A DNA stretch of 64,000 nt from Actinoplanes philippinensis (lineage in GTDB: Bacteria > Actinomycetota > Actinomycetes > Mycobacteriales > Micromonosporaceae). The notes beneath the pieces are model-generated. The model saw nothing but the letters and a program-made list of their open reading frames with translations, made no database searches and was not told the origin of the DNA. Below are positions 23,847 through 33,299 of the stretch, piece by piece (within the stretch, counting starts at the first letter, position 1; each line of letters opens with the position of its first letter). The stretch covers positions 186,001 through 250,000 of the forward strand of contig NZ_FONV01000004.1 of the NCBI RefSeq assembly GCF_900113015.1, in the 5' to 3' direction. The translations under genes and the position numbers were made by a program.

Positions 23847-23937
23847 GCCGGCCACTGTAAACGGTATATCCAGCACTACCTCGAAGAGTGAACCCAGCAG
23901 GGTCGTGCCCGGTCTTTCCCGGCGGCAGGGTTGGCGC

Positions 23938-24675
23938 ATGACCCGTGACGCGATCCGGTTGCGCCGCGTCGTCCGGAGGTTCGGCTCCGGCGACGCCGCG
24001 GTGACAGCCCTGCACGATCTCACGTTCTCGTTCGGCGAGGGCACCTTCACCGCTGTCATGGGGCCGTCGGGGTCCGGCAAGTCGACGCTGCTGCAGTGCG
24101 CGGCCGGGCTCGACCGGCCGACCTCCGGCACGGTGCTGCTCGGCGACACCGACCTGACCAGACTCGACGAGACCCGGCTGACCCGGCTGCGCCGCGACCG
24201 GATCGGGTTCGTCTTCCAGTCGTTCAACCTGCTGCCCACCCTGACCGCCGAGCAGAATGTGGCGTTGCCGATGCGGCTGGCCGGCCGCCGGCCGGCCGAC
24301 GGCGAGGTCCGCGAGGCGCTGGCGCGGGTCGGTCTGGCCGACCGGGCCCGGCACCGGCCACAGGAGATGTCCGGCGGCCAGCAGCAGCGGGTGGCGATCG
24401 CCCGCGCCCTGATCACCCGCCCGCAGGTGCTGTTCGGTGACGAGCCGACCGGGGCCCTCGACTCGTCGACCGGGCGTGAGGTGCTGCGGATGCTGCGCGC
24501 CCTGGCCGACGACGGCGGCCAGACGATCGTGATGGTCACCCACGACCCGGTCGCGGCCGCCCACGCCGACCGCGTGGTGTTCCTGGCCGACGGCCGTCTG
24601 CACGGCACCTTGGACGCCCCGTCTCCCGAGGCGGTCGCGTCCCGGATGACCCGGATGGAGGCACCGGCGTGCTGA
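23938..24675 (+). CDS. ABC transporter ATP-binding protein (MacB/LolD/BceA class)
   Basis: Protein of 245 residues with all nucleotide-binding motifs: Walker A GPSGSGKST, Q loop FVFQSFNLLPTLT, signature MSGGQQQRVAIARAL, Walker B VLFGDEPTGALDS and H-switch MVTHD. The LLPTLTAEQNVALPM segment is typical of the class that works with FtsX-type permeases. Seven bases overlap the permease gene that follows. The substrate is probably a lipoprotein, peptide or antimicrobial rather than a nutrient. Confidence 0.93.
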   Translation: MTRDAIRLRRVVRRFGSGDAAVTALHDLTFSFGEGTFTAVMGPSGSGKSTLLQCAAGLDRPTSGTVLLGDTDLTRLDETRLTRLRRDRIGFVFQSFNLLPTLTAEQNVALPMRLAGRRPADGEVREALARVGLADRARHRPQEMSGGQQQRVAIARALITRPQVLFGDEPTGALDSSTGREVLRMLRALADDGGQTIVMVTHDPVAAAHADRVVFLADGRLHGTLDAPSPEAVASRMTRMEAPAC

Positions 24676-27635
24676 TCGTGACGTTGAGCAGCCTGCGTGC
24701 CCGCTGGGCGTCGCTGGTCGGCACGTTCGTGGCGCTGTGCCTGGGTGTGGCCCTGATCGCCACGATGGGCCTGGCCCTGGCCTCCACGGTGGACGCCCCG
24801 CCCCAGCACCCGTCACGCCTGGCCGGCGCGGCAGTGGTGGTCCGCGGCGCCGACGAGCTGCGAGTCCCCACCCGCATCGGCGACCGCAGTCAGCCGCTGG
24901 CCGATCCGCACGCGATCCCACCCGCCTTGGCCGCCATCCTGGCAAGAACAGGACCGACCGTGATCGACCGTTCCTTCCCGGTCCGCGCCGCCTTCCCACC
25001 GTCCGGCGCCGCCGGCTCCGCTCCGCCGCCCTCTCACCCCGGCGACAACGACCCACCACACTCCGGTGCCGCGGGAGCCGATGCAGCGGGTGCCGGCATC
25101 GGTGAGGTCGGTGACCTGGTCGGGCATCCGTGGGCGGTCGCCGGGCTCGGCGGCCATCGGCTCGTGGCCGGTCGTGAGCCTCGTGAGGGGGCCGAGGTCG
25201 CGCTGGCCGCGGACCCCGCGATCGTCGGCCGGACGATTTCTCTGCGGACGCCGTCCGGCCGCGGCGACTACACGGTGGCCGGAGTGCTGGCGCCGGTGAC
25301 GTTCGAGCGCGCGGTGTTCTTCACCGATGACACGGCCGCGTCGATTGCGCCGCGGATCGACAACCTGGCGGTGGATGCCGCACCGGAGAGGGTGCGGGAG
25401 ATCGCCGGCAGATTCCCTGGCGTGCAGGTCCTCACCGGCGACGACCGGCGGCGGGCCGACCCCGACCCGGATCGTGACAGCGACTCCCTGGTCGCGATGA
25501 ACGCGTTGCTCGGCACCGCGGGCGGGATCACCACGTTCGTGTCGGTGTTCGTGGTCGCGTCGACGTTCGCCTTCGCGGTCGCCCAGCGGCGCCGTGAGAT
25601 GGGGCTGCTCCGCATGGCCGGCGCGACGCCGCGGCAGATCCGGCGGTCGGTGCTCGCCGAGGCGGTCGTCGCCGGGGCCGTGGCATCCGCGGCCGGCTGC
25701 CTCCTCGGGTCGTTGGGTGCGCCCTGGCTGGCCGGTGTTCTCGTCGAGGAACGGCTGGCACCGGCCTGGTTCACGATCGGCGATCATCGCTGGCCGTATC
25801 ATGTCGCGTTCTGGACCGGCCTGCTCGTCGCGCTCGCCGGAGTCGTGGTCGCGACCATCCGCGCCGGGCGCGTGCGGCCCACCGAGGCGCTGCGGGAGGC
25901 GTCCGTCGACAGCCGTGCCATGACCGCGGGCCGGTGGATCTTCGGGGTCGGGTTCCTGGCGGCCGGGCTGGGGCTGCTCTGCTGGCGGCTGCTCACCGAC
26001 CCGGGCGAGGTGCTGCACCGCAAGACGTACACCACCCAGCCGATGCTGCTGATCACGGCGGTGGCGCTGCTGGCGCCGGTGCTGGCCGGCCCGCTCGCCC
26101 GGCTGGTGGCGTGGCTTCCCGCCCGGCTGCCCGGCGCGACCGGAATGCTGATGCGGGAGAACACGAGCGCGAGCCTGCGCCGGACCGCAGCCGTGGCCGC
26201 CCCGATCCTGATCACCGTGGCGCTGGCCGGTTCCCTGCTCGGCACCACCGCCACGATCACCAGGGCGAAGGCCACGGAGCTGAGCGACAGTACGGTCGCC
26301 GACCTGATCGTCACCGGTGTGCCGGACGCCCGCACCCTGGCCGCGATCCGGGCCGTACCCGGAGCGCAGGTGATGACCAGCGCTTCGACCAGCGTCTACA
26401 CCCTTGAGGACGGGGTGGCTCTGGTCCGTTCCCAGGCGCGGGCGGTCGATCCGGAAACCTTGACCGCGGTGCGCCGGTTGCCGGTCAAGGCGGGCGACCC
26501 GGGTGACCTCACCGACGACGGCATCATCGTCAACGAGGAGTGGGCGGCCCGCACTCTCGGCGACCGTGTCCAGGTGTGGCTCGGCGATGGCACTCCACGT
26601 GCTCTGCGCATCGTCGCGGTTCTGGCCACCGGCACCGGCGGCAACGGCGTCTACGTGACCCCACACAATGCCGGCGGCGCCCAGCCCGACACCCTCGAAC
26701 TGTCCTGGCTGCCGGGCAGTGACTCCCGCTCCGGTGAGGCAGAGGTCCGCCGCCTGCTCGACTCGTCGTCCCGGAACGGCCGCACAGACCCGCCACCAAC
26801 CGGCCTGCCGGATCAGGGCACTCCCCGCACGACTGAAACAAGCCCATCCGGCCGGCAAAGCAGCCCCCGCATACCTGGGACAAACCCACCAGAGCGGGAA
26901 AGCGGCCCCCGCACCGCTGAAACCAGCCCACGCGGACGAGCAAGCAGCGCTGGCACGGCTGAGACAAACCCACCAAGGCGGGAAAACAGCCAAGGCACGG
27001 CTGAAACCAGCCCACCAAAGCGGGAGGACAGCCCCATCACGGCTGAAACCAGCCCACCCGGACGGGAGAGCGGCGGAGGCACGGCGGGCACCGGTCCGAC
27101 CGATCCACCCGGGCGACACGGCCTCGATGCCGAGGGCGGCGAGGCTGTCGAGGGATCGGCCGGGTCCACCACGATGTTGGTGCAGACCCGTGAGCAGTGG
27201 CTGGCGGCGCAGCTTCCGCAGAGTAGCCGCCAAACACAGGTGGGCTATCTGGTGGTGCTCGGGATCGCCCTGTTGTACGCCGGTATCGCCATCGCGAACA
27301 CGATGGTGATGGCCACCTCTGACCGGGTCCGCGAGATGGCGGTACTGCGTCTGACCGGCGCGACGAGAATGCAGGTGCTGCGCCTGGTGGCGGCCGAGGC
27401 ATTGACCGTAGTCGTGGTCGGCGCGATCCTCGGCCTGCTGGTGACAGCTCTGAACCTGCTGGGCATCTGGGCCGCCCTGGCCACTCTGTCGGTGTGGGTG
27501 CCGTTGACCGTGCCGTGGGCCGATCTGGCCGCGACGCTGATCGTCTGTGCCGTCATCGCGGTCCTGGCTGCGGTCCTCCCTGCCGCCATGGCGCTGAGGA
27601 CACGCCCCGCCGAACTGGCCGGCACCCGGCATTAG
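24669..27635 (+). CDS. FtsX-family ABC permease with expanded repeat insert
   Basis: Protein of 988 residues with two FtsX domains. The first core helices are at about 275-405 (STFAFAVAQRRREMGLLRMAGATPRQI) and the second at about 860-985 (IANTMVMATSDRVREMAVLRLTGATRMQVLRL). A central TM region lies near 420-540 and large exterior loops lie between. It starts with GTG overlapping the ATPase stop. The second exterior loop (about 720-820) contains six to seven copies of a 14-residue hydrophilic repeat that typical family members lack. The insert does not break the frame. Confidence 0.9.
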   Translation: MLIVTLSSLRARWASLVGTFVALCLGVALIATMGLALASTVDAPPQHPSRLAGAAVVVRGADELRVPTRIGDRSQPLADPHAIPPALAAILARTGPTVIDRSFPVRAAFPPSGAAGSAPPPSHPGDNDPPHSGAAGADAAGAGIGEVGDLVGHPWAVAGLGGHRLVAGREPREGAEVALAADPAIVGRTISLRTPSGRGDYTVAGVLAPVTFERAVFFTDDTAASIAPRIDNLAVDAAPERVREIAGRFPGVQVLTGDDRRRADPDPDRDSDSLVAMNALLGTAGGITTFVSVFVVASTFAFAVAQRRREMGLLRMAGATPRQIRRSVLAEAVVAGAVASAAGCLLGSLGAPWLAGVLVEERLAPAWFTIGDHRWPYHVAFWTGLLVALAGVVVATIRAGRVRPTEALREASVDSRAMTAGRWIFGVGFLAAGLGLLCWRLLTDPGEVLHRKTYTTQPMLLITAVALLAPVLAGPLARLVAWLPARLPGATGMLMRENTSASLRRTAAVAAPILITVALAGSLLGTTATITRAKATELSDSTVADLIVTGVPDARTLAAIRAVPGAQVMTSASTSVYTLEDGVALVRSQARAVDPETLTAVRRLPVKAGDPGDLTDDGIIVNEEWAARTLGDRVQVWLGDGTPRALRIVAVLATGTGGNGVYVTPHNAGGAQPDTLELSWLPGSDSRSGEAEVRRLLDSSSRNGRTDPPPTGLPDQGTPRTTETSPSGRQSSPRIPGTNPPERESGPRTAETSPRGRASSAGTAETNPPRRENSQGTAETSPPKREDSPITAETSPPGRESGGGTAGTGPTDPPGRHGLDAEGGEAVEGSAGSTTMLVQTREQWLAAQLPQSSRQTQVGYLVVLGIALLYAGIAIANTMVMATSDRVREMAVLRLTGATRMQVLRLVAAEALTVVVVGAILGLLVTALNLLGIWAALATLSVWVPLTVPWADLAATLIVCAVIAVLAAVLPAAMALRTRPAELAGTRH
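26829..27122 (+). repeat. 42-bp in-frame minisatellite in the FtsX permease
   Basis: Six clear 42-bp units and one degenerate unit encode TAETSPPKREDSPI-like 14-mers (TAETNPPRRENSQG, TAETSPPGRESGGG, TTETSPSGRQSSPR). They are rich in Thr, Pro, Arg, Glu and Ser. The DNA is visibly less GC-rich than its surroundings, with A-rich codons such as GAA, AAA and ACA. Confidence 0.85.
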
Positions 27636-27639
27636 CCAG

Positions 27640-27735
27640 AACCTGAACGGACCAGGCAGACCCCGAACGAATCAGCCAGCCTCCCGCACGAACCAGCCAG
27701 ACACAATACGGACCAGCCAGACCCCGCGCGGGCGG
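27640..27735. repeat. degenerate 22-25 bp repeats after the FtsX permease
   Basis: Four imperfect copies of CGGACCAGCCAGACCCCG follow the permease stop. There is no gene between 27636 and 27910; the remaining part precedes the SPW gene and shows no clear promoter. Confidence 0.6.
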
Positions 27736-27910
27736 GGAGGGCTGCGGCCCGGGGCCCATCGCCCGGCTCGCCGCATTTGCCTCCCGGCCGGTAGCGGCGC
27801 CGGTAGCCGCCGGAGCACCTTGTCGCATCGACCCGATCCGCTGTTGTTTCTGCTGGTCAGCGGGTACCTACACGGAAAGGTGTCACTACTCACGGAAGCG
27901 GGAGAAGACG

Positions 27911-28348
27911 ATGGAGAAGATTGCGTACGCGCCCATGGCCACCCATCCGGACCTGCTTGAGATGCAGGCTCGGTATGAACGGGCCGCCGCCAGTGGCCCC
28001 GCGGTGATCACTGACGGGACCACCCTGCTGGCCGGCCTGTGGCTCGCCGTCTCGCCCTGGGTGGTCGGTTTCGACGTCACCGCGCCGGGCGTCCGGGTCA
28101 GCAACCTGGTGATGGGCATCGCGGTCGCCGTCACGGCGCTCGGGCTCACGCTGATGCCCCAGCGCATGGTGCGGCTGAGCTGGGCGAGCGCCGTGATCGG
28201 GGCGTGGGTGGTGGTCTCTCAGTGGATCATCGAACGGTCCGCGAGCAGCACACCCATAATGATCAACAATGTCCTGACCGGAGCGGTGATCATGGTGTTG
28301 GGCGCCGCGGCCGTCGCCATTCTGACCTCGGCCGCCGCACAAGACTGA
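27911..28348 (+). CDS. SPW-repeat membrane protein
   Basis: Protein of 145 residues with four TM helices in two hairpins. The first has the diagnostic TLLAGLWLAVSPWVVGF motif; the second has the weaker AVIGAWVVVSQWIIE. SPW proteins are small membrane proteins of unknown function found in actinobacteria and cyanobacteria. An N-terminal soluble helix (HPDLLEMQARYERAA) is typical. ATG 27911 is preceded by GGGAG. Confidence 0.85.
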   Translation: MEKIAYAPMATHPDLLEMQARYERAAASGPAVITDGTTLLAGLWLAVSPWVVGFDVTAPGVRVSNLVMGIAVAVTALGLTLMPQRMVRLSWASAVIGAWVVVSQWIIERSASSTPIMINNVLTGAVIMVLGAAAVAILTSAAAQD

Positions 28349-28858
28349 GCACGGCCGGATTCGGCGATCCGCGGCCACTGCCCGGGGCCGGCTACACAGC
28401 TACATCGCCCAGCCACGGACGCCGGATCCCGACGGCCTCGACCGCCGACCGGGTCGCACGCCCACGCAACTCGTCGCTGTACTTCTTCGGTGCAGGGCCG
28501 ATCTTCTCCAGGCTTCGATGTCTCCATCCGGCCCGGGGCGCCGCCGCCCGGGCAAGCATCCGCATCCACAAGCGGAGCCCTGGGCGGCGGCCGAGGCGCC
28601 GGGAACCTGCCGGTGAAGGCGAGCCGCTCCCGTGGGACGGCACGTTCGACGGTCGTCCGGAGCGAGACGGACCGGATCATCCCGGTCAGCGTGATGAATG
28701 CGAAGTGCCCGCTGATCAGGGCGCCGAGGTCGGGGCCGCCCACATCGGCCATGAAGATCCGGAGGAAGTCCAGACGGCCGGCTGTCGCCGCCGCGGTGAT
28801 GCGATGTCCAGAGGGTGGGTCGAGACGGATTTGAACAGAGCGGCCGGCGGCGGTGCCG
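28349..28858. other. gene-poor stretch with IS3-type transposase OrfA remnant
   Basis: No intact gene. On the minus strand at 28493-28434 the translation APKKYSDELRGRATRSAVEA matches the start of IS3-family OrfA proteins, which typically begin PRKYSDELRERA. It is followed by unrelated sequence and no HTH, OrfB or terminal repeats are visible, so only about 60 bp of an old insertion survives. The flanking sequence has no recognised protein in any frame. Confidence 0.5.
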
Positions 28859-30553
28859 TCAGGCGATCCCACCGAGCAGGGCCGTGCTGCGGGCCAGCAG
28901 TTGGTCGAGGTGCGCACGAGCGCTCAGGACCACGGCCTCCCGAGCGGACGCCGCGGCACCGGCCGCGTCGCCGGCCACGGCGCGCAACTCGGCCTCGGTG
29001 ATGAGAATCGTCGCGAGCATGCCGACCCAGGTGTCGCTGCGTCGCATGCCCCGCACGCGGGCGTCGGTGATCCACCGGACGGCCTGTCCGGCGTCACCGC
29101 GATGCGCGTGGTGCAGGGCGAGCACCCGCCCGCTGGCCGCTTCCCAGCACGGGTCGCCCAGCTGGCAGCTCAGGGCGAAGCAGCGTTCGAGTTCGGCCCG
29201 GTCGACCGAGGTGACGGCCGCTTCGGCAAGCGCGGCCAGCGGCATCGGTTCGAAGGACACCCAGCGCAGCTCACGAACCACTGACAAGCCCTGCGACAGC
29301 CTGCTCACAGCGCCCGCGACATCGCCCTCCCTCAGGCACGCCCAGCCGCTGAGCGTCAGGATCCACGCCTCGCGACGCCGGTCCGCGACGCGACGGGCCA
29401 GATCGAGTGCGGTCTCGTACCCGGGCAGCGCCTCGGTCAGCCGGCCCCAGTCGGCGAGATTGAACGCGGTCACCGCCTCCACGCCGGCCAACAGCTCCGG
29501 CTGCGAGCCGGCCAGCCGGCGCGCTTCGCCGAGATGTTCGGCTGCCTGAGGGCGGCGTCCGGCCAGTGCGTCGGCGTAGCCGTGCTCCTGCAGCGCCCGC
29601 ACCGCGGTGCGCTGGTCCCCGGCGATGATCGCCTGTTCGACCGCCTGGCCCAGCAGGATGCAGCCCTCGTCGTCGAAGCCGCGTACCGCATGGATCAGAG
29701 CGGTGCCCAACTCGAAGAAGGTCTGCCCGAGAAGCCTCGGGTCACCGGTGGCCTCGGCGTGCCCGCCCGCCCGTCGCAGACAGTCCAACCCCGCCTCGAC
29801 CGCGCCGGCGGCGAGCGCGGCCCGGCCGGCCTCCAGCAACGAGCCGGCCAGCGTGGCAGCCGGGATCCCCGGGGGTGGCGCGGCGACGGAGGGCCGGGCG
29901 GCGCTGCGAAGCGCGGGCGACGGATCGCAGCCCAGCTCGGTACGGAACAGCTGCTCCACGCGCAGCACATGGCTGGCCGCCGCCCGGGCTCGACCAGCCA
30001 GCGCGAGGCTCTTCACCAGCATCACCTGGGCGCCCTCGTCCAACGGTGTACGGCCGGCGGCCCGCTCGGCAAGACGCACCGCCACGTCGTACTGCTCCCG
30101 CGACAGCGCCGTGATCGTGGCTTCGCGCAGCAGCCCATCAGTCCTGGCCGCCACATGCTCGCGGGTGACGAGCAGCCAGGTGGAGAACTCCGGACCGGAA
30201 GCGACCGGCACGCCGTCCAGGAGATCCCCGACGTCCGTCGTGTCGATCCGGCCGGCCATCAGCTCCAGTACGTCGACCCGGACACCAGCGGGCAGGGTCA
30301 CCGATATGGGATCGCCGGTGAACACCTGCGACGACCCGATCGCCTTGCGCAGCGCAGCCAGACACCAGCGCAGCGAGCCGAGCGGGTCCACCGTGTCGGG
30401 AAACAGTTCGGCGGCCAGTTGCTGCCGGCGCAACGGCCGGTCGGAGAGCAACAGCCGGGCCAGGACCGCCCACGGCTTGTGGCCGCGAACCTCACGCAGC
30501 GAACCGTCCGGCCCTTCGATCGCGGGAACTCCGAGCAGCCGCACCTTCACCAC
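28859..30553 (-). CDS. BTAD-domain (SARP/AfsR-related) transcriptional regulator with TPR-like tail
   Basis: Protein of 564 residues. An OmpR-like DNA-binding region occupies about 1-95 (VRLLGVPAIEGPDGSLREVRGHKPWAVLARLLL, LFPDTVDPLGSLRWCLAALRKAIG). The bacterial transcriptional activator domain follows to about 225 (ARTDGLLREATITAL...RTPLDEGAQVMLVKSLALAGR). A helical TPR-like array rich in Ala/Leu/Arg fills the rest. There is no NB-ARC ATPase, unlike AfsR. Such proteins activate nearby or distant specialised-metabolism genes. The GTG start follows GGAGG; a second GTG one codon later is equally possible. Confidence 0.85.
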   Translation of the reverse strand: MVKVRLLGVPAIEGPDGSLREVRGHKPWAVLARLLLSDRPLRRQQLAAELFPDTVDPLGSLRWCLAALRKAIGSSQVFTGDPISVTLPAGVRVDVLELMAGRIDTTDVGDLLDGVPVASGPEFSTWLLVTREHVAARTDGLLREATITALSREQYDVAVRLAERAAGRTPLDEGAQVMLVKSLALAGRARAAASHVLRVEQLFRTELGCDPSPALRSAARPSVAAPPPGIPAATLAGSLLEAGRAALAAGAVEAGLDCLRRAGGHAEATGDPRLLGQTFFELGTALIHAVRGFDDEGCILLGQAVEQAIIAGDQRTAVRALQEHGYADALAGRRPQAAEHLGEARRLAGSQPELLAGVEAVTAFNLADWGRLTEALPGYETALDLARRVADRRREAWILTLSGWACLREGDVAGAVSRLSQGLSVVRELRWVSFEPMPLAALAEAAVTSVDRAELERCFALSCQLGDPCWEAASGRVLALHHAHRGDAGQAVRWITDARVRGMRRSDTWVGMLATILITEAELRAVAGDAAGAAASAREAVVLSARAHLDQLLARSTALLGGIA

Positions 30554-30720
30554 GGGAACCTCCTGTGCACGGCGCCTCCGACGGCGCTGTCGACCATCAG
30601 ACCGGGCCGGCGTGTGCCCACGCGTGTGCGCGCCCGGTCGTCGCGGGCAAACGCCACGTCACACGGCCGGCGCCGACTGTGGACGAGTCCGATCCAGGAC
30701 ATCGTCAGCAAGGAGAAGCC

Positions 30721-31020
30721 ATGCCTCAGTTCATCATCGAACGCCACGTCTCCGGAGCCGGCACCCTCAGCGCCGAGGAACTGGCCGACATCGCGGCCAG
30801 GTCCAACGCCGTGGTCGCCGGCCTCGGCGTCCCCTACCGGTGGATCACCACGTACGTCGCCGGTGACACCCTCTATTGTGTCCACGAGACCGACCACGCC
30901 GACACCATCCTCGAGCATGCCCGCCAAGGCGGATTCCCCGCCGACGTGGTCACCGAGATCGCCGCCGTGATCGGGCCGTCGACGGCAGCCGGCCGCGGCG
31001 ACGATCAGCCGGCTCAGTAG
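30721..31020 (+). CDS. DUF4242 family protein (SCO4226-like, possible nickel binder)
   Basis: Protein of 99 residues with the compact ferredoxin-like DUF4242 pattern: PQFIIERHVSGAGTLSAEELADIAARSNAVV, YRWITTYVAGDTLYCVHETDHADTILEHARQGGFPADVVTEI. The family member SCO4226 of Streptomyces coelicolor binds nickel. Here conserved His residues in ERH, CVHETDH and EHARQ could do so. It is divergent from the BTAD regulator, separated by 167 bp. ATG 30721 has AAGGAG at proper spacing. Confidence 0.8.
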   Translation: MPQFIIERHVSGAGTLSAEELADIAARSNAVVAGLGVPYRWITTYVAGDTLYCVHETDHADTILEHARQGGFPADVVTEIAAVIGPSTAAGRGDDQPAQ

Positions 31021-31087
31021 CTCCGCGCCAGGTGACACCACGGCCAGGGACTGTTGAAGAGGTCCCCCTGCCATGGACGGCGGAGGG

Positions 31088-31633
31088 CTACGGGTGTGGG
31101 GATGCGAAGACGGCGGCGACAAGTTCGTAGATCACGACGCAGACCACCACCGTGACGGGGCCGAAGACCGCGAGCGCCGTCAGGAGGTCGACCAGCGACC
31201 AGCCGAGAGGCGGCGCCGGGGCGGCCGGCCGCGATGCGGTTCGCGGGACGGGCGGGAGGGCATCGTCCTTCGGTGGGCGGACATCGGTTCGCGCGGCATC
31301 GGCGGCCAGTTCGGCATAGCGGGGCTGGGCGAGCGGCCCGAGTCCGCGGGGTTCCTCACCATGGAGGTGGAGAAGCCGCAGCCGGTCTGTGGCGGACCGG
31401 TTCTTCCTGGTGAACGCTGCGATCTCGTGCGGCTCTGCGTCCTCGGTGAGGAAACCCCAGCGACCCGCCTCGGGTACGTCGCCGGCCCGACGGCAGGCGT
31501 CGGCGAGGCGGGCACGCAGTTCGAGATCCTGCGGGTATGCGGAGATCAGACCGCCGAGCCGCTGGATCGCCGAGCGGACGCGGCCGTGTTCGAGGTCGGC
31601 TTCCACGCGCAGGAGGGCTTCGGGTTTCGCCAC
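31088..31633 (-). CDS. DUF6584 family protein (TPR-like domain plus C-terminal TM helix)
   Basis: Protein of 181 residues. The N-terminal half is a short TPR-like helical domain (ALLRVEADLEHGRVRSAIQRLGGLISAYPQDLELRARLADACRRAGDVPEAGRWGFL) as in DUF6584 proteins of actinobacteria. A Pro/Ala-rich linker (about 110-140) leads to a single TM helix near the C-terminus (LLTALAVFGPVTVVVCVVIYELVAAVF). GTG 31633 is the natural start. Function unknown. Confidence 0.78.
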   Translation of the reverse strand: MAKPEALLRVEADLEHGRVRSAIQRLGGLISAYPQDLELRARLADACRRAGDVPEAGRWGFLTEDAEPHEIAAFTRKNRSATDRLRLLHLHGEEPRGLGPLAQPRYAELAADAARTDVRPPKDDALPPVPRTASRPAAPAPPLGWSLVDLLTALAVFGPVTVVVCVVIYELVAAVFASPHP

Positions 31634-31751
31634 GCCCCGATTGTGCCCACGCCCGTCCAGTCCGGGGCCCGGCCTGATGTCCGGTCTGCCCGACCGGCGG
31701 GCGGCCCGCCCGAGCGGTCACCTCCCGCGACCCGCAACGGGTCATGTCGAC

Positions 31752-31832
31752 GGCGGGCACCGGAGAACGGCAGGCACCGGCCCGCCCATCGGAGAACGGC
31801 AGGCACCGGCCGGCTCATCGGAGAATCGTCAG
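31752..31832. repeat. short GGAGAACGGCAGGCACCGGCC repeats
   Basis: Two full and one partial copy of a roughly 30-bp unit starting at CGGAGAACGGCAGGCACCGG. The array runs into the last codons of the DUF2079 gene. Region 31634-31751 shows no gene. Confidence 0.6.
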
Positions 31833-33206
31833 AAGTACGAAGCCGTCGTCCTGGGCCACGGTGCGATAGCCGGTGGCCTGCGCGGCCTCGACCCGGCGGC
31901 GCTGACTGTCACGGCCGAGGGGGAAACCCGGATGCCGGCTGTCGAAGACGATGTACTGCGGCGCCGGCCCCGGATAGTCGGTGCCGAACAGGGTGACTGT
32001 GGTGCGTCCGGTCAGCTGGGGCGCGAGCTGGTTGGCGGCCGACACCGTCGCGCCGTCCGGGATGAGGTCGAGCACGCGATGGGCGGCGGCGGCGCGCGGG
32101 TCGCCGTGCCACGTCTGCGCCGACGCGAGCTGTGCCAGCGGATAGCGGGGCAGCAGAGCCACGGTGACAGTCAGGCTGACCGCGTACGCGACGACGGCGA
32201 GGGACGACCGGAGGCGCCCGCCCGCGGCCCGCCAGCGGGCGACGCCGTCGACGAAGGCCACCATCATGACGGGCATGAGGACGGCGCTGTAGTGGAAGCC
32301 GGTGCCCCAGTAGTTGGGATTGCCGGAGGTGAAGCGCCAGAGCAGGGTCGGCACCGCCACCAGCAGCAGCGGTGAGCGCAACGCGACTCCGGCGGTGGGC
32401 GCCAGCAGGGTGAGCACGGTCAGCAGTTTGACCTGAGCCCCCTGCTGGTACAGCCCGGCGGCGACGGTCGCCGTGTAGGCGTAGTCGTCGTGGGGGTTGA
32501 GCGCGGGGATGACGACTCCCATGGCGAGCGCCGTGCCGGCCGCTCCGGCGAGGGCCAGCCCGGCGCCGAGCCGGCGGGCGCCGTACGCCGCGAGGAGCAC
32601 GCCGATCGCGGCGACCGTGAGTCCCAGGTCTTCCTTGACCAGCAGCAGCGGCAGGGCCCACAGCGCGGCTGCCCGCGGGCGGCGTTCCGCGACCGCGACC
32701 AGGCTGAACGCCAGCAGCGGGACGGCGAAGCACACCTCGTGGAAGTCGAAGCCGACGGTCTGCGCGATCCCCCAGGACAGGCCGTATCCGGCGCCGGCGG
32801 TGATCGCGGCCAGGAGGCCGAGGCGCCGGTGGGCGAACGACACGATCGGCACGGCGGCGACGGCCAGCAGCAGCGCCTGGACCACCAGCAGGGTCACCGC
32901 GGAGGGGGCGGCCCGGTACACCGGCGCCAGCAGCGCCAGGACGGGCGCGAAATGGTCACCGAGCTGCGGGAATCCGGGTCCTTTGAGGGGTACGAGCCCG
33001 GGCCCGCCCTCGGCGTACGAACGGACCGCCTGTTCGAAGATCCCGAGGTCGAACCCGGTGGTGTGCAGTCGCCGGTGGTTGAGCACCGACAGCAGGAGGT
33101 ACGCCGCCGCCAGCGCCCCGGCGACGGACCAGGAGAGCACGGTGGCGGTCCGGCGCGACGGCGGGGCGGGCGGCGCCGGGATGACCTCGGGCGCAGTGAT
33201 GATCAT
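31815..33206 (-). CDS. DUF2079 polytopic membrane protein
   Basis: Protein of 463 residues with about ten TM helices. Family hallmarks: HTTGFDLGIFEQAVRSYAEGG near the start, LGDHFAPVLALLAPVY, and the central SFVGFDFHEVCFAVPLLAF / LVKEDLGLTV region with conserved His, Glu and Asp residues at the membrane face. DUF2079 proteins resemble GT-C glycosyltransferases that use lipid-linked sugars, but no activity is proven. The exterior C-terminal domain ends TGYRTVAQDDGFVLLTIL. ATG 33206 is just after the divergent promoter region of the two-component genes. Confidence 0.83.
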   Translation of the reverse strand: MIITAPEVIPAPPAPPSRRTATVLSWSVAGALAAAYLLLSVLNHRRLHTTGFDLGIFEQAVRSYAEGGPGLVPLKGPGFPQLGDHFAPVLALLAPVYRAAPSAVTLLVVQALLLAVAAVPIVSFAHRRLGLLAAITAGAGYGLSWGIAQTVGFDFHEVCFAVPLLAFSLVAVAERRPRAAALWALPLLLVKEDLGLTVAAIGVLLAAYGARRLGAGLALAGAAGTALAMGVVIPALNPHDDYAYTATVAAGLYQQGAQVKLLTVLTLLAPTAGVALRSPLLLVAVPTLLWRFTSGNPNYWGTGFHYSAVLMPVMMVAFVDGVARWRAAGGRLRSSLAVVAYAVSLTVTVALLPRYPLAQLASAQTWHGDPRAAAAHRVLDLIPDGATVSAANQLAPQLTGRTTVTLFGTDYPGPAPQYIVFDSRHPGFPLGRDSQRRRVEAAQATGYRTVAQDDGFVLLTILR

Positions 33207-33299
33207 GGGATGACCCTGCGCCGGACCGGCTGACCGGAACCTGACCCGACCTGACGAGATGATCAGGTACGCGTGACGGGCCGTGCCATGCTGCAGCCC

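Noticed and set aside
28490..28834. Possible small protein on the plus strand after the SPW gene.
   Set aside because: No ribosome-binding site, basic low-complexity composition, and it lies over an IS3 relic on the other strand.
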